Shown here: positions 57,766 through 64,000 of the stretch, in pieces
How the letters are laid out: each line of letters opens with the position of its first letter
Position numbering within the stretch: the first letter of the stretch is position 1
Assembly: GCF_041395345.1 (NCBI RefSeq)
Contig: NZ_JAWLAR010000003.1
Span: 62,001-126,000, forward strand
Reading direction: 5' to 3'
DNA length: 64,000 nt
Origin: Dokdonella sp041395345
Lineage (GTDB): Bacteria > Pseudomonadota > Gammaproteobacteria > Xanthomonadales > Rhodanobacteraceae
The notes under the pieces: model-generated
The model's database searches: none
Seen by the model: the letters and a program-made list of their open reading frames with translations, nothing else
Told to the model about the DNA's origin: nothing
Program-made: the position numbers and the translations under genes

Positions 57766-58205
57766 GGACGTTTCCGCTGGTTGAACCCTGATGACCCTTC
57801 CGGGGGCTGGAAGTTCCCCGAAATGCCTTGCCCGCTCGCCAGTAGGCGCACGCCGGACGTTAGTCGAAAGGATACTCCGTTTTACGAAAAATCAACAGCC
57901 AATCGACCTCAGATTGGGTCAGCAAGCGATTGAATTTGTGTGAATTGACGCAAATTGACAGGAATTGCGCGAAGCGGGTGGACGTCGGATTGTCGTGCCG
58001 GGTGGCCGACGGCCAGCCCGAACCCGCCAGCGACCTCGCTCGGACGCAGCCCGAGATCCGCTTGCCGGGCCGCGACCACACGCCCGAGGCTTCGTGGGAC
58101 CGGGCCCTGCCCGGGAGTAAGTGCCCGGCCCTTGCCGGTCCGACGGGCCAGCCAGCGCGGCCATTCCGCCCGAAAGGAAGGCTCAGACCCGTCGGCAAGG
58201 CCTCC
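57766..58205. other. GC-rich intergenic stretch
   Basis: About 440 bases between the predicted outer-membrane protein gene and hslO. No gene, clear hairpin with T run or promoter was recognised. Frames crossing it are arginine- and proline-rich and look non-coding. Confidence 0.4.
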
Positions 58206-59096
58206 CTAGTGCCGCGATTGCGGTCCGGGCGCCATCGGGTGCGCGGCGAACAGGGCAGCGATATCCACTTCGTCGAGCTGGTAGTCGCGGTTGCAGAATT
58301 CACAGGTAATCTGCATTTTTCCGTTTTCCGACAGGGCTGCGTTGACCTCTTCGGGGCCCAGGGAACGCAACATGCCTGCGACCCGCTCGGGTGAGCAGCT
58401 GCACTTGAACGAAAGCGCCCGCGGCGGCTGCAGCACGACCTCTTCTTCGTGAAAAAGGCGCAACAACAGCGTTTCAACAGGAAGATCCAGCAACTCGCGC
58501 TCGGTCAGGGTCGCCAGCAGGTGGCCTACCCGGTTCCAGGCATCCGGATCCGCCGTTGCCAGGGTGCCGCCTTCGACAGCCACATGCTGCAGCATGATTC
58601 CGGCACACCGGCCGCCCGAAGCGGCCAGCACGATCTTGCTCGGCAGCTGTTCGGATCGTTCGAAGTAGCCCTCGAATGCGCCACTCAGCTCGGGTGATTC
58701 GACCGGCACAAGCCCCTGATAGCGCGTGTCCGACTTGCGGTTCTCGATCGTGATGGCCAGTTGCGCGCGCGTATCGAGGAGATCGATGCCGGCAGAGTCC
58801 GAGCTCTCGTCCTGACGTGCGATTCCGCGCAGATGCCCGTCGTGCGTGCATTCGGCGAAGAGCAGACGCAGCTTGCCGGCCTGGCGCAAGTGTATGGACA
58901 GGGCACCCTCGAATTTCAGCGCGCCGGCAAACAGCGCGCTGGCTGCGACGGATTCGCCAAGCAACTGCATGACGGGCTGCGGATAATCTGCGTGCTCGCA
59001 GATTTCAGCCCAGGCCGACTCCAGTCGCACCACGCTGCCGCGCACGCCCGCGCGTCCGAGCCGAAAAGGAAACAGCGCATCATTCAATTCCTGCAT
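58206..59096 (-). CDS. hslO: Redox-regulated chaperone Hsp33
   Basis: Cytosolic holdase activated by oxidation. The 296 residues end with the zinc-binding Cys pattern: CSCSPERVAGMLRSLGPEEV near residue 233 and CEFCNRDYQLDEVDI near 267, the CxC...CxxC switch that is reduced and zinc-bound in resting cells. The N-terminal domain has RLESAWAEICEHADYP, MQLLGESVAASALFAGALKF and GHLRGIARQ, which match the Hsp33 fold. The start ATG at 59096 fits the family length. It stands alone, divergent from mtgA. Confidence 0.96.
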   Translation of the reverse strand: MQELNDALFPFRLGRAGVRGSVVRLESAWAEICEHADYPQPVMQLLGESVAASALFAGALKFEGALSIHLRQAGKLRLLFAECTHDGHLRGIARQDESSDSAGIDLLDTRAQLAITIENRKSDTRYQGLVPVESPELSGAFEGYFERSEQLPSKIVLAASGGRCAGIMLQHVAVEGGTLATADPDAWNRVGHLLATLTERELLDLPVETLLLRLFHEEEVVLQPPRALSFKCSCSPERVAGMLRSLGPEEVNAALSENGKMQITCEFCNRDYQLDEVDIAALFAAHPMAPGPQSRH

Positions 59097-59223
59097 CGCA
59101 CTCTCCGATCATTCGACGTGCCGACATGTGGCCCGGACCTTGAACTTGCAAGCAGGATCGGATGCGCCGGCATCCTTCGAGCCGATCGCGGTGCTGCCGC
59201 CGACGGGATGGCACAATCCGCTC

Positions 59224-59934
59224 ATGCACGCGACAAAATCCCGATTCCGACGCCTACTGCGCTGGCTGGCCCTGGCCCTCGTCATCTGGGTGCTCGCCTG
59301 CATCCTGCTGGTTCTCGTGTTCCGCTTCGTGCCTCCTCCCACTTCGGCGTTCATGATCGAGCGGCGCATCCAGGCCATTGGGGAAGAACAGGCAGGTTTC
59401 CGACTGCGCTATCAGTGGGCGCCGTTGAGCGAGATCTCGGACAACCTGCCGATTGCGCTGGTGGCCGCCGAAGATCAGAAATTTCCCGAGCATCACGGCT
59501 TCGATGTCGACGCCATCCAGGACGCGCTGGCGGACGCCGAAGGAGGCGCGCGCTTGCGCGGTGCGAGCACGATCAGCCAGCAGGTCGCCAAGAACCTGTT
59601 CCTCTGGAATGGCCGCAGCTATCTGCGCAAGGGACTGGAAGCCTGGTTCACGATCCTGATCGAGGCTCTTTGGCCCAAACAGCGGATTCTGGAGGTTTAC
59701 ATGAACATCGCCGAATTCGGTGACGGCACCTATGGCGCTGCTGCCGCAAGTGAGCATTATTTTCAGATCGACCCGTCCCGGCTGACGCCGCGACAATCGG
59801 CTCTGCTTGCAGCCGTTTTGCCGAACCCGCGCAAATTCCGTGTCGACAAGCCTTCAGCGCACGTGCAGCGGCGGGCGGCCTGGATCGAGAGGCAGGTTCG
59901 TCAATTGGGTGGTTCCGGCTATCTGGTTCCGTGA
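59224..59934 (+). CDS. mtgA: Monofunctional peptidoglycan glycosyltransferase
   Basis: Polymerises lipid II into glycan strands. From ATG 59224 the product has 236 residues: a basic start (MHATKSRFRRLLRW), one membrane anchor (about 17-38, ALVIWVLACILLVLVF), then the GT51 domain with the catalytic Glu in VAAEDQKFPEHHGFD, TISQQVAKNLFLWNGR, KQRILEVYMNIAEFG and GAAAASEHYFQIDPSRLTPR. No transpeptidase domain follows, so it is MtgA and not a class A PBP. An in-frame extension to 59128 is present but unusual in the family. Confidence 0.96.
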   Translation: MHATKSRFRRLLRWLALALVIWVLACILLVLVFRFVPPPTSAFMIERRIQAIGEEQAGFRLRYQWAPLSEISDNLPIALVAAEDQKFPEHHGFDVDAIQDALADAEGGARLRGASTISQQVAKNLFLWNGRSYLRKGLEAWFTILIEALWPKQRILEVYMNIAEFGDGTYGAAAASEHYFQIDPSRLTPRQSALLAAVLPNPRKFRVDKPSAHVQRRAAWIERQVRQLGGSGYLVP

Positions 59935-60051
59935 GCCACCGGTCGCAATTCGGGCCAACTGACGGTTCGGCTACGCAGTCGGACCCGGACAGCGGTAAAC
60001 TGAAGCACCCCGCAAACACCCGTGGGGCCCCGGAACCAATCGGAGGAAATC

Positions 60052-60480
60052 ATGCTGCAAGTCAAGCATTTGCTCGAAGACAAGGGCCGCGAGATTTTCT
60101 CGATTTCACCTGACGCACCGGTACTTGATGCCATCAAGGCCATGGCCGAGCGTACTGTGGGTGCATTACTGGTCATCCAGGGCGAAAGCCTGGTCGGACT
60201 GGTTTCGGAACGCGACTACGCCCGCAATGTCGTGCTCAAGGGACGCTCGTCGGCCACTACCTCGGTGCTCGAAATCATGGACAGGGATATCCATTCGGTC
60301 GGGCTCGACGACAGCGTCGATCTTTGCATGCGCCTGTGCACCAACAAGCGCGTTCGCTATCTGCCCGTCATCGACAAGGACAAGGTCGTCGGCGTGGTCT
60401 CCCTAGGCGATCTGGTCAAGGCCGTCATCAGCGAGCAGAGCGAACAGATCGAACAGCTGCAGCGCTATATCGCGGGCTGA
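60052..60480 (+). CDS. CBS-domain pair protein
   Basis: A 142-residue stand-alone tandem CBS (Bateman) module. Each half has the pattern: AVLDAIKAMAERTVGALLVI with LVGLVSERDYARNVVLKGRS, and SVDLCMRLCTNKRVRYLPVI with VVGVVSLGDLVKAVISEQ. Such proteins bind adenosine nucleotides and regulate partners. The ATG at 60052 follows the strong site GGAGGAAAT; an earlier in-frame codon at 60022 is not needed. It is downstream of mtgA on the same strand (gap of 117 bases) and seems a single-gene unit; no partner is evident. Confidence 0.9.
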   Translation: MLQVKHLLEDKGREIFSISPDAPVLDAIKAMAERTVGALLVIQGESLVGLVSERDYARNVVLKGRSSATTSVLEIMDRDIHSVGLDDSVDLCMRLCTNKRVRYLPVIDKDKVVGVVSLGDLVKAVISEQSEQIEQLQRYIAG

Positions 60481-60766
60481 TCGCGCTGGCGGCTGCCGCG
60501 TGAAGATACGTTGGACCCGCTTGTTGGTCCCGGGATCATGTCCGCGGGTTTCCACGAGCCTGTTGACGGATCGCAGCATCGCCACCAGCCGTTCGTCCCG
60601 AGCCTGTAAAAGGACTGCTTCGGCACGCGCAAGGATGAATCCGGATTGCTGATCGCTTGAGGCGCATTCCGATCAAGGTTCCCCTCGACGCGCACGGGAC
60701 AGCCTCGGCTTGCCGGCAACGGAAGTCAGCTGGCCCCTTTCCGGATCGGCAATGCTTGCTCCTGTC
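60481..60766. other. Intergenic region, convergent with maiA
   Basis: Nearly 290 bases between the CBS-domain gene and maiA, convergent. A 29-base stretch (60524-60552) resembles 45931-45959 at about 23 positions; it may be a diverged repeat. No terminator with T run was recognised. Confidence 0.4.
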
Positions 60767-61429
60767 CTACTTCGGTGCGTCAGGCTGATTCTCGGGCCGC
60801 GCCGCATCAAACGCAGGCAAGCCCAGACAATATTCCTCGATCCGCACAATGGTCGGGTACGGCGTCAGATCGAGCTCGAATCGGCGCGCGTTGTAGACCT
60901 GGGGAACGAGGCAGAGGTCGGCCAATGTCGGCGCATCGCCGTCACTGCACAGCCCGGTCGACGAATTGTCATTGAGCATGGCTTCGAGGGCGCGAAATCC
61001 CTCGCTGATCCAGTGCCGCGTCCAGCGGTCACGCTCGACGGCTGGCGTACTGAAGTCCCACTCCAGAAATTGCATCACGCGCAGGTTGTTGAGCGGATGG
61101 ATATCGCAGGCGACGGTCTGGGCCAGCGCGCGGACACGCGCTCGTTCGCGCGCGGTCGACGGCAACAGGGCAAAGGTTTCCGGATAGGCTTCATCCAGAT
61201 ACTCGATGATGGCCATGGATTGGCGAAAGACCCGTTCGCCGTCGAGCAGGGTCGGGACCGTCCCTTGCGGGTTGAGATCGCGATAGGCCCTGGTGTGCTG
61301 TTCGCCACCCAGATTCACGAGATGCACCGGAATGGTTTCGTACGCGAGCTGCTTGAGGTTCAAGGCGATGCGCACGCGATAGGCAGCACTCGACCGCCAG
61401 TAGCTGTACAGCTTGATTGACTCCGTCAT
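60767..61429 (-). CDS. maiA: Maleylacetoacetate isomerase
   Basis: Zeta-class glutathione transferase that isomerises maleylacetoacetate to fumarylacetoacetate in tyrosine/phenylalanine breakdown. The 220-residue product begins LYSYWRSSAAYRVRIALNLK, containing the SSCxxxxR-like catalytic signature with Ser-Ala-Ala in place of Ser-Cys, followed by NPQGTVPTLLDGERVFRQSM and QSMAIIEYLDEAYP. The sequence SSAAYRVRIAL is a normal bacterial variation of the zeta signature. It is the last gene in the hmgA-fahA-maiA set, on the same strand, with a 72-base gap after fahA. Confidence 0.93.
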   Translation of the reverse strand: MTESIKLYSYWRSSAAYRVRIALNLKQLAYETIPVHLVNLGGEQHTRAYRDLNPQGTVPTLLDGERVFRQSMAIIEYLDEAYPETFALLPSTARERARVRALAQTVACDIHPLNNLRVMQFLEWDFSTPAVERDRWTRHWISEGFRALEAMLNDNSSTGLCSDGDAPTLADLCLVPQVYNARRFELDLTPYPTIVRIEEYCLGLPAFDAARPENQPDAPK

Positions 61430-61501
61430 GCGCCCTCCTCGCCCAAGGACTGGAATCGACGAATGCCCCCCATGGTCATTCGCAGGGAACTGCAGCTCCG
61501 G

Positions 61502-62491
61502 TCAGGCTGGAGAGTATTTCTCCACGACCTGATCGATGGCGCCGAAAATCGAGCGCCCTGCAGCATCAGTGACGTCGATTCTGACCCGATCACCGAATTT
61601 CAGGAACGAGGTGACCGGTTTTCCGTCGCGCAAGGTTTCCACCGTACGCTGTTCGGCGAGACACGACGCCCCTTTTGAAGTGTCCTCGTTGGCAATCGTA
61701 CCTGATCCGACGATGGTCCCGGCACTCAGGGGCCTGGATTTCGCAACATGGGCGATCAGATCGGCAAAACTGAATTGCATGTCGACGCCGGTTTCCGCTT
61801 CGCCGAACCACTGTCCGTTGATCCAGGTACGCATCGGCAGATGTAGCTTGGACTCCTTCCAGGTATCGCCCAGTTCGTCCGGGGTGACGAAGACCGGCGA
61901 CAGTGCGGAGCGCGGCTTGGATTGCAGGAAACCGAAACCCTTGGCCAGTTCGCCCGGAATCAGACCGCGCAGGGAAACATCATTGACCAGACCGACGAGC
62001 TGGATATGCCCGGCGGCCTTTTCCGGAGATACGCCCATGTCGACGTCATCGGTGACCACGACAACTTCGGCCTCCAGATCGATACCCCAGTCCTCACTGG
62101 CGACCAGGATCGGATCACGCGGGGCGAGAAAGCCGGCACTGGTGGCCTGATACATCAACGGATCGGTATAGAAGCTTTCGGGAACCTCCGCTCCGCGCGC
62201 CCGGCGAACGCGCTCGACATGGGGCAGATAGGCGCTTCCGTCCACGAATTCGTAGGCGCGCGGCAGTGGCGAGGCCAGCTTGTCGACGTCGAGGTCAAAG
62301 GCTTCTGCCGCCTTGCCGGCCTGCAAGTCTTCGAACAGGGCATTCAGGCGCGGCGCGGCACTGCTCCAGTCTTCCAGGGCAAGCTGCAGAGTGGCTGCGA
62401 TGCCGGTTGCACGCACACCTCGTGTCAGTTCGCGGTTGACAACGATCAGCGTGCCGTCACGGCCGCCTTCCTTGAGACTGGCAAGTTTCAT
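61502..62491 (-). CDS. fahA: Fumarylacetoacetate hydrolase-family protein (fumarylacetoacetase)
   Basis: Cleaves fumarylacetoacetate to fumarate and acetoacetate in the last step of tyrosine catabolism. The 329-residue product is of the shorter bacterial FAH type, with LASLKEGGRDGTLIVVNREL at the N-terminus and the metal-binding carboxylates of the FAH fold in the WGIDLEAEVVVVTDDVDMG region, followed by VGLVNDVSLRGL, GSGTIANEDTSKGASC and FGDRVRIDV. Some family members are other acylpyruvases, but neighbours hmgA and maiA point to fumarylacetoacetase. It follows hmgA by 18 bases on the same strand, surely one transcript. Confidence 0.92.
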   Translation of the reverse strand: MKLASLKEGGRDGTLIVVNRELTRGVRATGIAATLQLALEDWSSAAPRLNALFEDLQAGKAAEAFDLDVDKLASPLPRAYEFVDGSAYLPHVERVRRARGAEVPESFYTDPLMYQATSAGFLAPRDPILVASEDWGIDLEAEVVVVTDDVDMGVSPEKAAGHIQLVGLVNDVSLRGLIPGELAKGFGFLQSKPRSALSPVFVTPDELGDTWKESKLHLPMRTWINGQWFGEAETGVDMQFSFADLIAHVAKSRPLSAGTIVGSGTIANEDTSKGASCLAEQRTVETLRDGKPVTSFLKFGDRVRIDVTDAAGRSIFGAIDQVVEKYSPA

Positions 62492-62509
62492 GCGAATGAT
62501 TTTCCTGTT

Positions 62510-63817
62510 TTAGCGATTGCCTGGATCGAAATGCTTGCGCAAACCCTGCCAGCATTCGAAGTAGTCGCCTTGAAGCTGCGATGACTCGAGTGCCTGGCGT
62601 GTTGGATGAATCACCGCCCGCGTTTCGAACATGAAGGCCATCGTATCGACGATGTGGTCCGGTTGCGAGGTATCCGATGCACTGGCCTTCTCGAAACTCG
62701 CGGCATCCGGCCCGTGGCCTGACATGCAATTGTGCAGGCTGCTGCCGCCCGGTTCGAAACCGCCAGCCTTGGCGTCATAGGCGCCGTGGATCAGGCCCAT
62801 GTATTCGCTGGCGATATTGCGATGGAACCAGGGCGGGCGGAACGTATCCTCGGCACAGAGCCAGCGCGGCGGAAAGATGGCGAAATCGATGTTGGCCGTG
62901 CCGGGAGTATCGCTGGCCGAGGTCAGCACCGTGAAGATCGACGGATCGGGATGGTCGTAGCTGATCGAGCCCACCGTGTTGAAGCGACGCAGGTCGTAGC
63001 GATACGGCACGTGATTGCCGTGCCATGCCACGACATCAAGCGGCGAATGTCCGATTGCAGCCGACCAGAGGTGTCCCTGGAACTTGGCCACGAGCTGGAA
63101 ATCCCCTTCCAGGTCTTCGAAGGCCGCAAGCGGCGATTCGAAATCGCGCGCGTTGGCCAGCCCGTTCGAGCCGATCGGACCGAGCTCCGGCAATCGCATG
63201 GCGCTACCGAAGTTTTCGGCCGCATAGCCAAGCGAGTCGCCATCGGGCAGATCCACGCGAAAACGGATGCCGCGCGGAATCACCGCGATTTGCTGAGGCT
63301 CGACTTCGAGCACGCCCATTTCGGTAGCCAGCAGCAGACGACCCCGCTGCGGCAGCAGAATCATTTCCGCATCGGCGTTGTAGAAATAGCGGCCCTGCAT
63401 CGAGCGATTCGCTGCATAGACATGGATTCCGATACCGGCCTGCGCAGCAGCACTGCCGTTGCCTGCCATCGTGAACAGGCCATCGATGAAATCGGTCGGG
63501 GTGTCAGGCACGCGCGGCGGATCCCAGCGCAACTGGTTCGGCGATGTCGGCGTTTCGCCAAAGGCATTGTGGAAGCGCCCGCTCTCGACTTGCCGGAACG
63601 GCTTGTGCATCGAGGCTGGTCGAATCCGATACAGCCAGCTGCGCTGGTTGTGCGAGCGCGGCGCGGTGAATGCCGTACCCGAAATCTGTTCGGCATAGAG
63701 GCCGTAAGCCACGCGCTGGGGCGAATTGCGGCCTACAGGCAATGCCCCGGGCAATGCCTCGCTGGCGAATTCGTTGCCGAAGCCGGATTGGTATTTTCGG
63801 GCCGTTGCTTCATTCAT
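62510..63817 (-). CDS. hmgA: Homogentisate 1,2-dioxygenase
   Basis: Non-heme iron enzyme that opens the aromatic ring of homogentisate. The 435-residue product has YQSGFGNEFASEALPGALPVG at the N-terminus and the iron region in the C-terminal cupin with FRPPWFHRNIASEYMGLIHG, which contributes His and Glu ligands, followed by GGSSLHNCMSGHGPDAASFE with the distal His. It heads the hmgA-fahA-maiA operon. The ATG at 63817 overlaps the stop of the upstream DUF559 gene by four bases (ATGA), suggesting that translation of hmgA may be coupled to it. Confidence 0.96.
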   Translation of the reverse strand: MNEATARKYQSGFGNEFASEALPGALPVGRNSPQRVAYGLYAEQISGTAFTAPRSHNQRSWLYRIRPASMHKPFRQVESGRFHNAFGETPTSPNQLRWDPPRVPDTPTDFIDGLFTMAGNGSAAAQAGIGIHVYAANRSMQGRYFYNADAEMILLPQRGRLLLATEMGVLEVEPQQIAVIPRGIRFRVDLPDGDSLGYAAENFGSAMRLPELGPIGSNGLANARDFESPLAAFEDLEGDFQLVAKFQGHLWSAAIGHSPLDVVAWHGNHVPYRYDLRRFNTVGSISYDHPDPSIFTVLTSASDTPGTANIDFAIFPPRWLCAEDTFRPPWFHRNIASEYMGLIHGAYDAKAGGFEPGGSSLHNCMSGHGPDAASFEKASASDTSQPDHIVDTMAFMFETRAVIHPTRQALESSQLQGDYFECWQGLRKHFDPGNR

Positions 63818-64000
63818 TTCTTTGGCTCCAAAGCCCCTCTCCCCTCGGGGGAGGGGTTGGGGTGGGGGTACGATTTCTCGACAGCGTTCCGGATCGCCTC
63901 AAGCACAGCATCGGTTTGGCTCAGGACTTCACTGTCCCAAAAGCGCAGAATTCTCCAGCCACTCCGAGCGAGATATCGCGTCCGTGCTTCATCGACTCTC
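63814..64000 (-). CDS. DUF559 endonuclease-related protein, 3' end only
   Basis: Only the last 62 codons are visible; the gene continues past the right edge. The stretch RVDEARTRYLARSGWRILRF, then WDSEVLSQTDAVLEAIRNAV, is the C-terminal part of DUF559 (PD-(D/E)XK-like) proteins. The last 19 residues (SYPHPNPSPEGRGALEPKK) are encoded by a GC-rich palindromic repeat (63834-63868), which seems to have replaced or extended the original C-terminus. The stop TGA overlaps the hmgA start. The catalytic acidic residues are outside the window. Confidence 0.8.
   Translation of the reverse strand, partial: RVDEARTRYLARSGWRILRFWDSEVLSQTDAVLEAIRNAVEKSYPHPNPSPEGRGALEPKK
63834..63868. repeat. GC-rich palindromic repeat inside the DUF559 gene end
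   Basis: CCCCTCTCCCCTCGGGGGAG followed by GGGTTGGGGTGGGGG. The palindrome CCCCTC-cccctcgggggaGGGG is a type found repeatedly in many GC-rich genomes; here it is translated as PHPNPSPEGRG in the DUF559 frame. Confidence 0.7.

Overview
The window reads as chromosomal DNA of a gammaproteobacterium in or near the Xanthomonadales/Lysobacterales. The grounds are the 16S rRNA (V2 region around 9790-9860 resembles that order), a short 187-residue adenylate kinase, a PPi-type phosphofructokinase next to a proton-pumping pyrophosphatase, a TonB-dependent receptor with an N-terminal signal peptide, PilU, and REP-like palindromes of the type common in Xanthomonads. Most of the sequence is GC-rich (about 63% in a sampled stretch of hppA), so long antisense open frames are frequent and mostly meaningless. 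No phage, plasmid, complete insertion sequence or CRISPR array is visible.

Layout. 1-3180 (minus): the cell-shape operon mreB-mreC-mreD-mrdA; mrdA runs off the left edge. 3497-4432: a PfkB-family kinase. 4669-10281 (minus): a complete rRNA operon in the order promoter, boxA, 16S, tRNA-Ile(GAT), tRNA-Ala(TGC), 23S, 5S, terminator. 10930-17141: rubredoxin, thiE, hemL, a Cys/Met-metabolism PLP enzyme, argD and an acyl-CoA ligase. 17172-22466 (minus): a secreted cysteine-containing protein, an inverted-repeat patch, a short-chain dehydrogenase, a LON-domain protein, mpl, a membrane protein and adk. 22644-26375: pfp and hppA, two pyrophosphate-linked enzymes. 26650-29788: an unknown cytosolic protein and acetoacetyl-CoA synthetase.

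29832-35442 is a cell-surface glycan block: epimerase, GtrB-like and GtrA-like proteins, a methyltransferase and a large GT-C-like membrane protein. 35468-41996 carries the two transsulfuration enzymes, separated by about 4 kb of lower-GC DNA encoding an FG-GAP/VCBS exported protein and two tandem FkbM methyltransferases that each begin with a DUF4214-like domain. 42000-43228 is rich in palindromic repeats around a ydcH-like gene, followed by an OmpA-family protein, a DUF4398-type lipoprotein and divergent pilU.

46128-56154 is the most intriguing accessory region: a PiuC-like 2-oxoglutarate/Fe(II) dioxygenase, then on the minus strand a sulfotransferase-like protein, a second 2OG-Fe(II) oxygenase, two paralogous TPR-sulfotransferases and a large TonB-dependent receptor with a strong terminator. 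REP-like palindromes lie between several of these genes. The tight coupling of sulfotransferases and a hydroxylase beside a TonB receptor suggests, but does not prove, a surface or exported-molecule modification system. 56716-64000 holds a predicted outer-membrane protein, hslO, mtgA, a CBS-domain protein, and the homogentisate pathway genes hmgA-fahA-maiA, with the tail of a DUF559 protein at the right edge.
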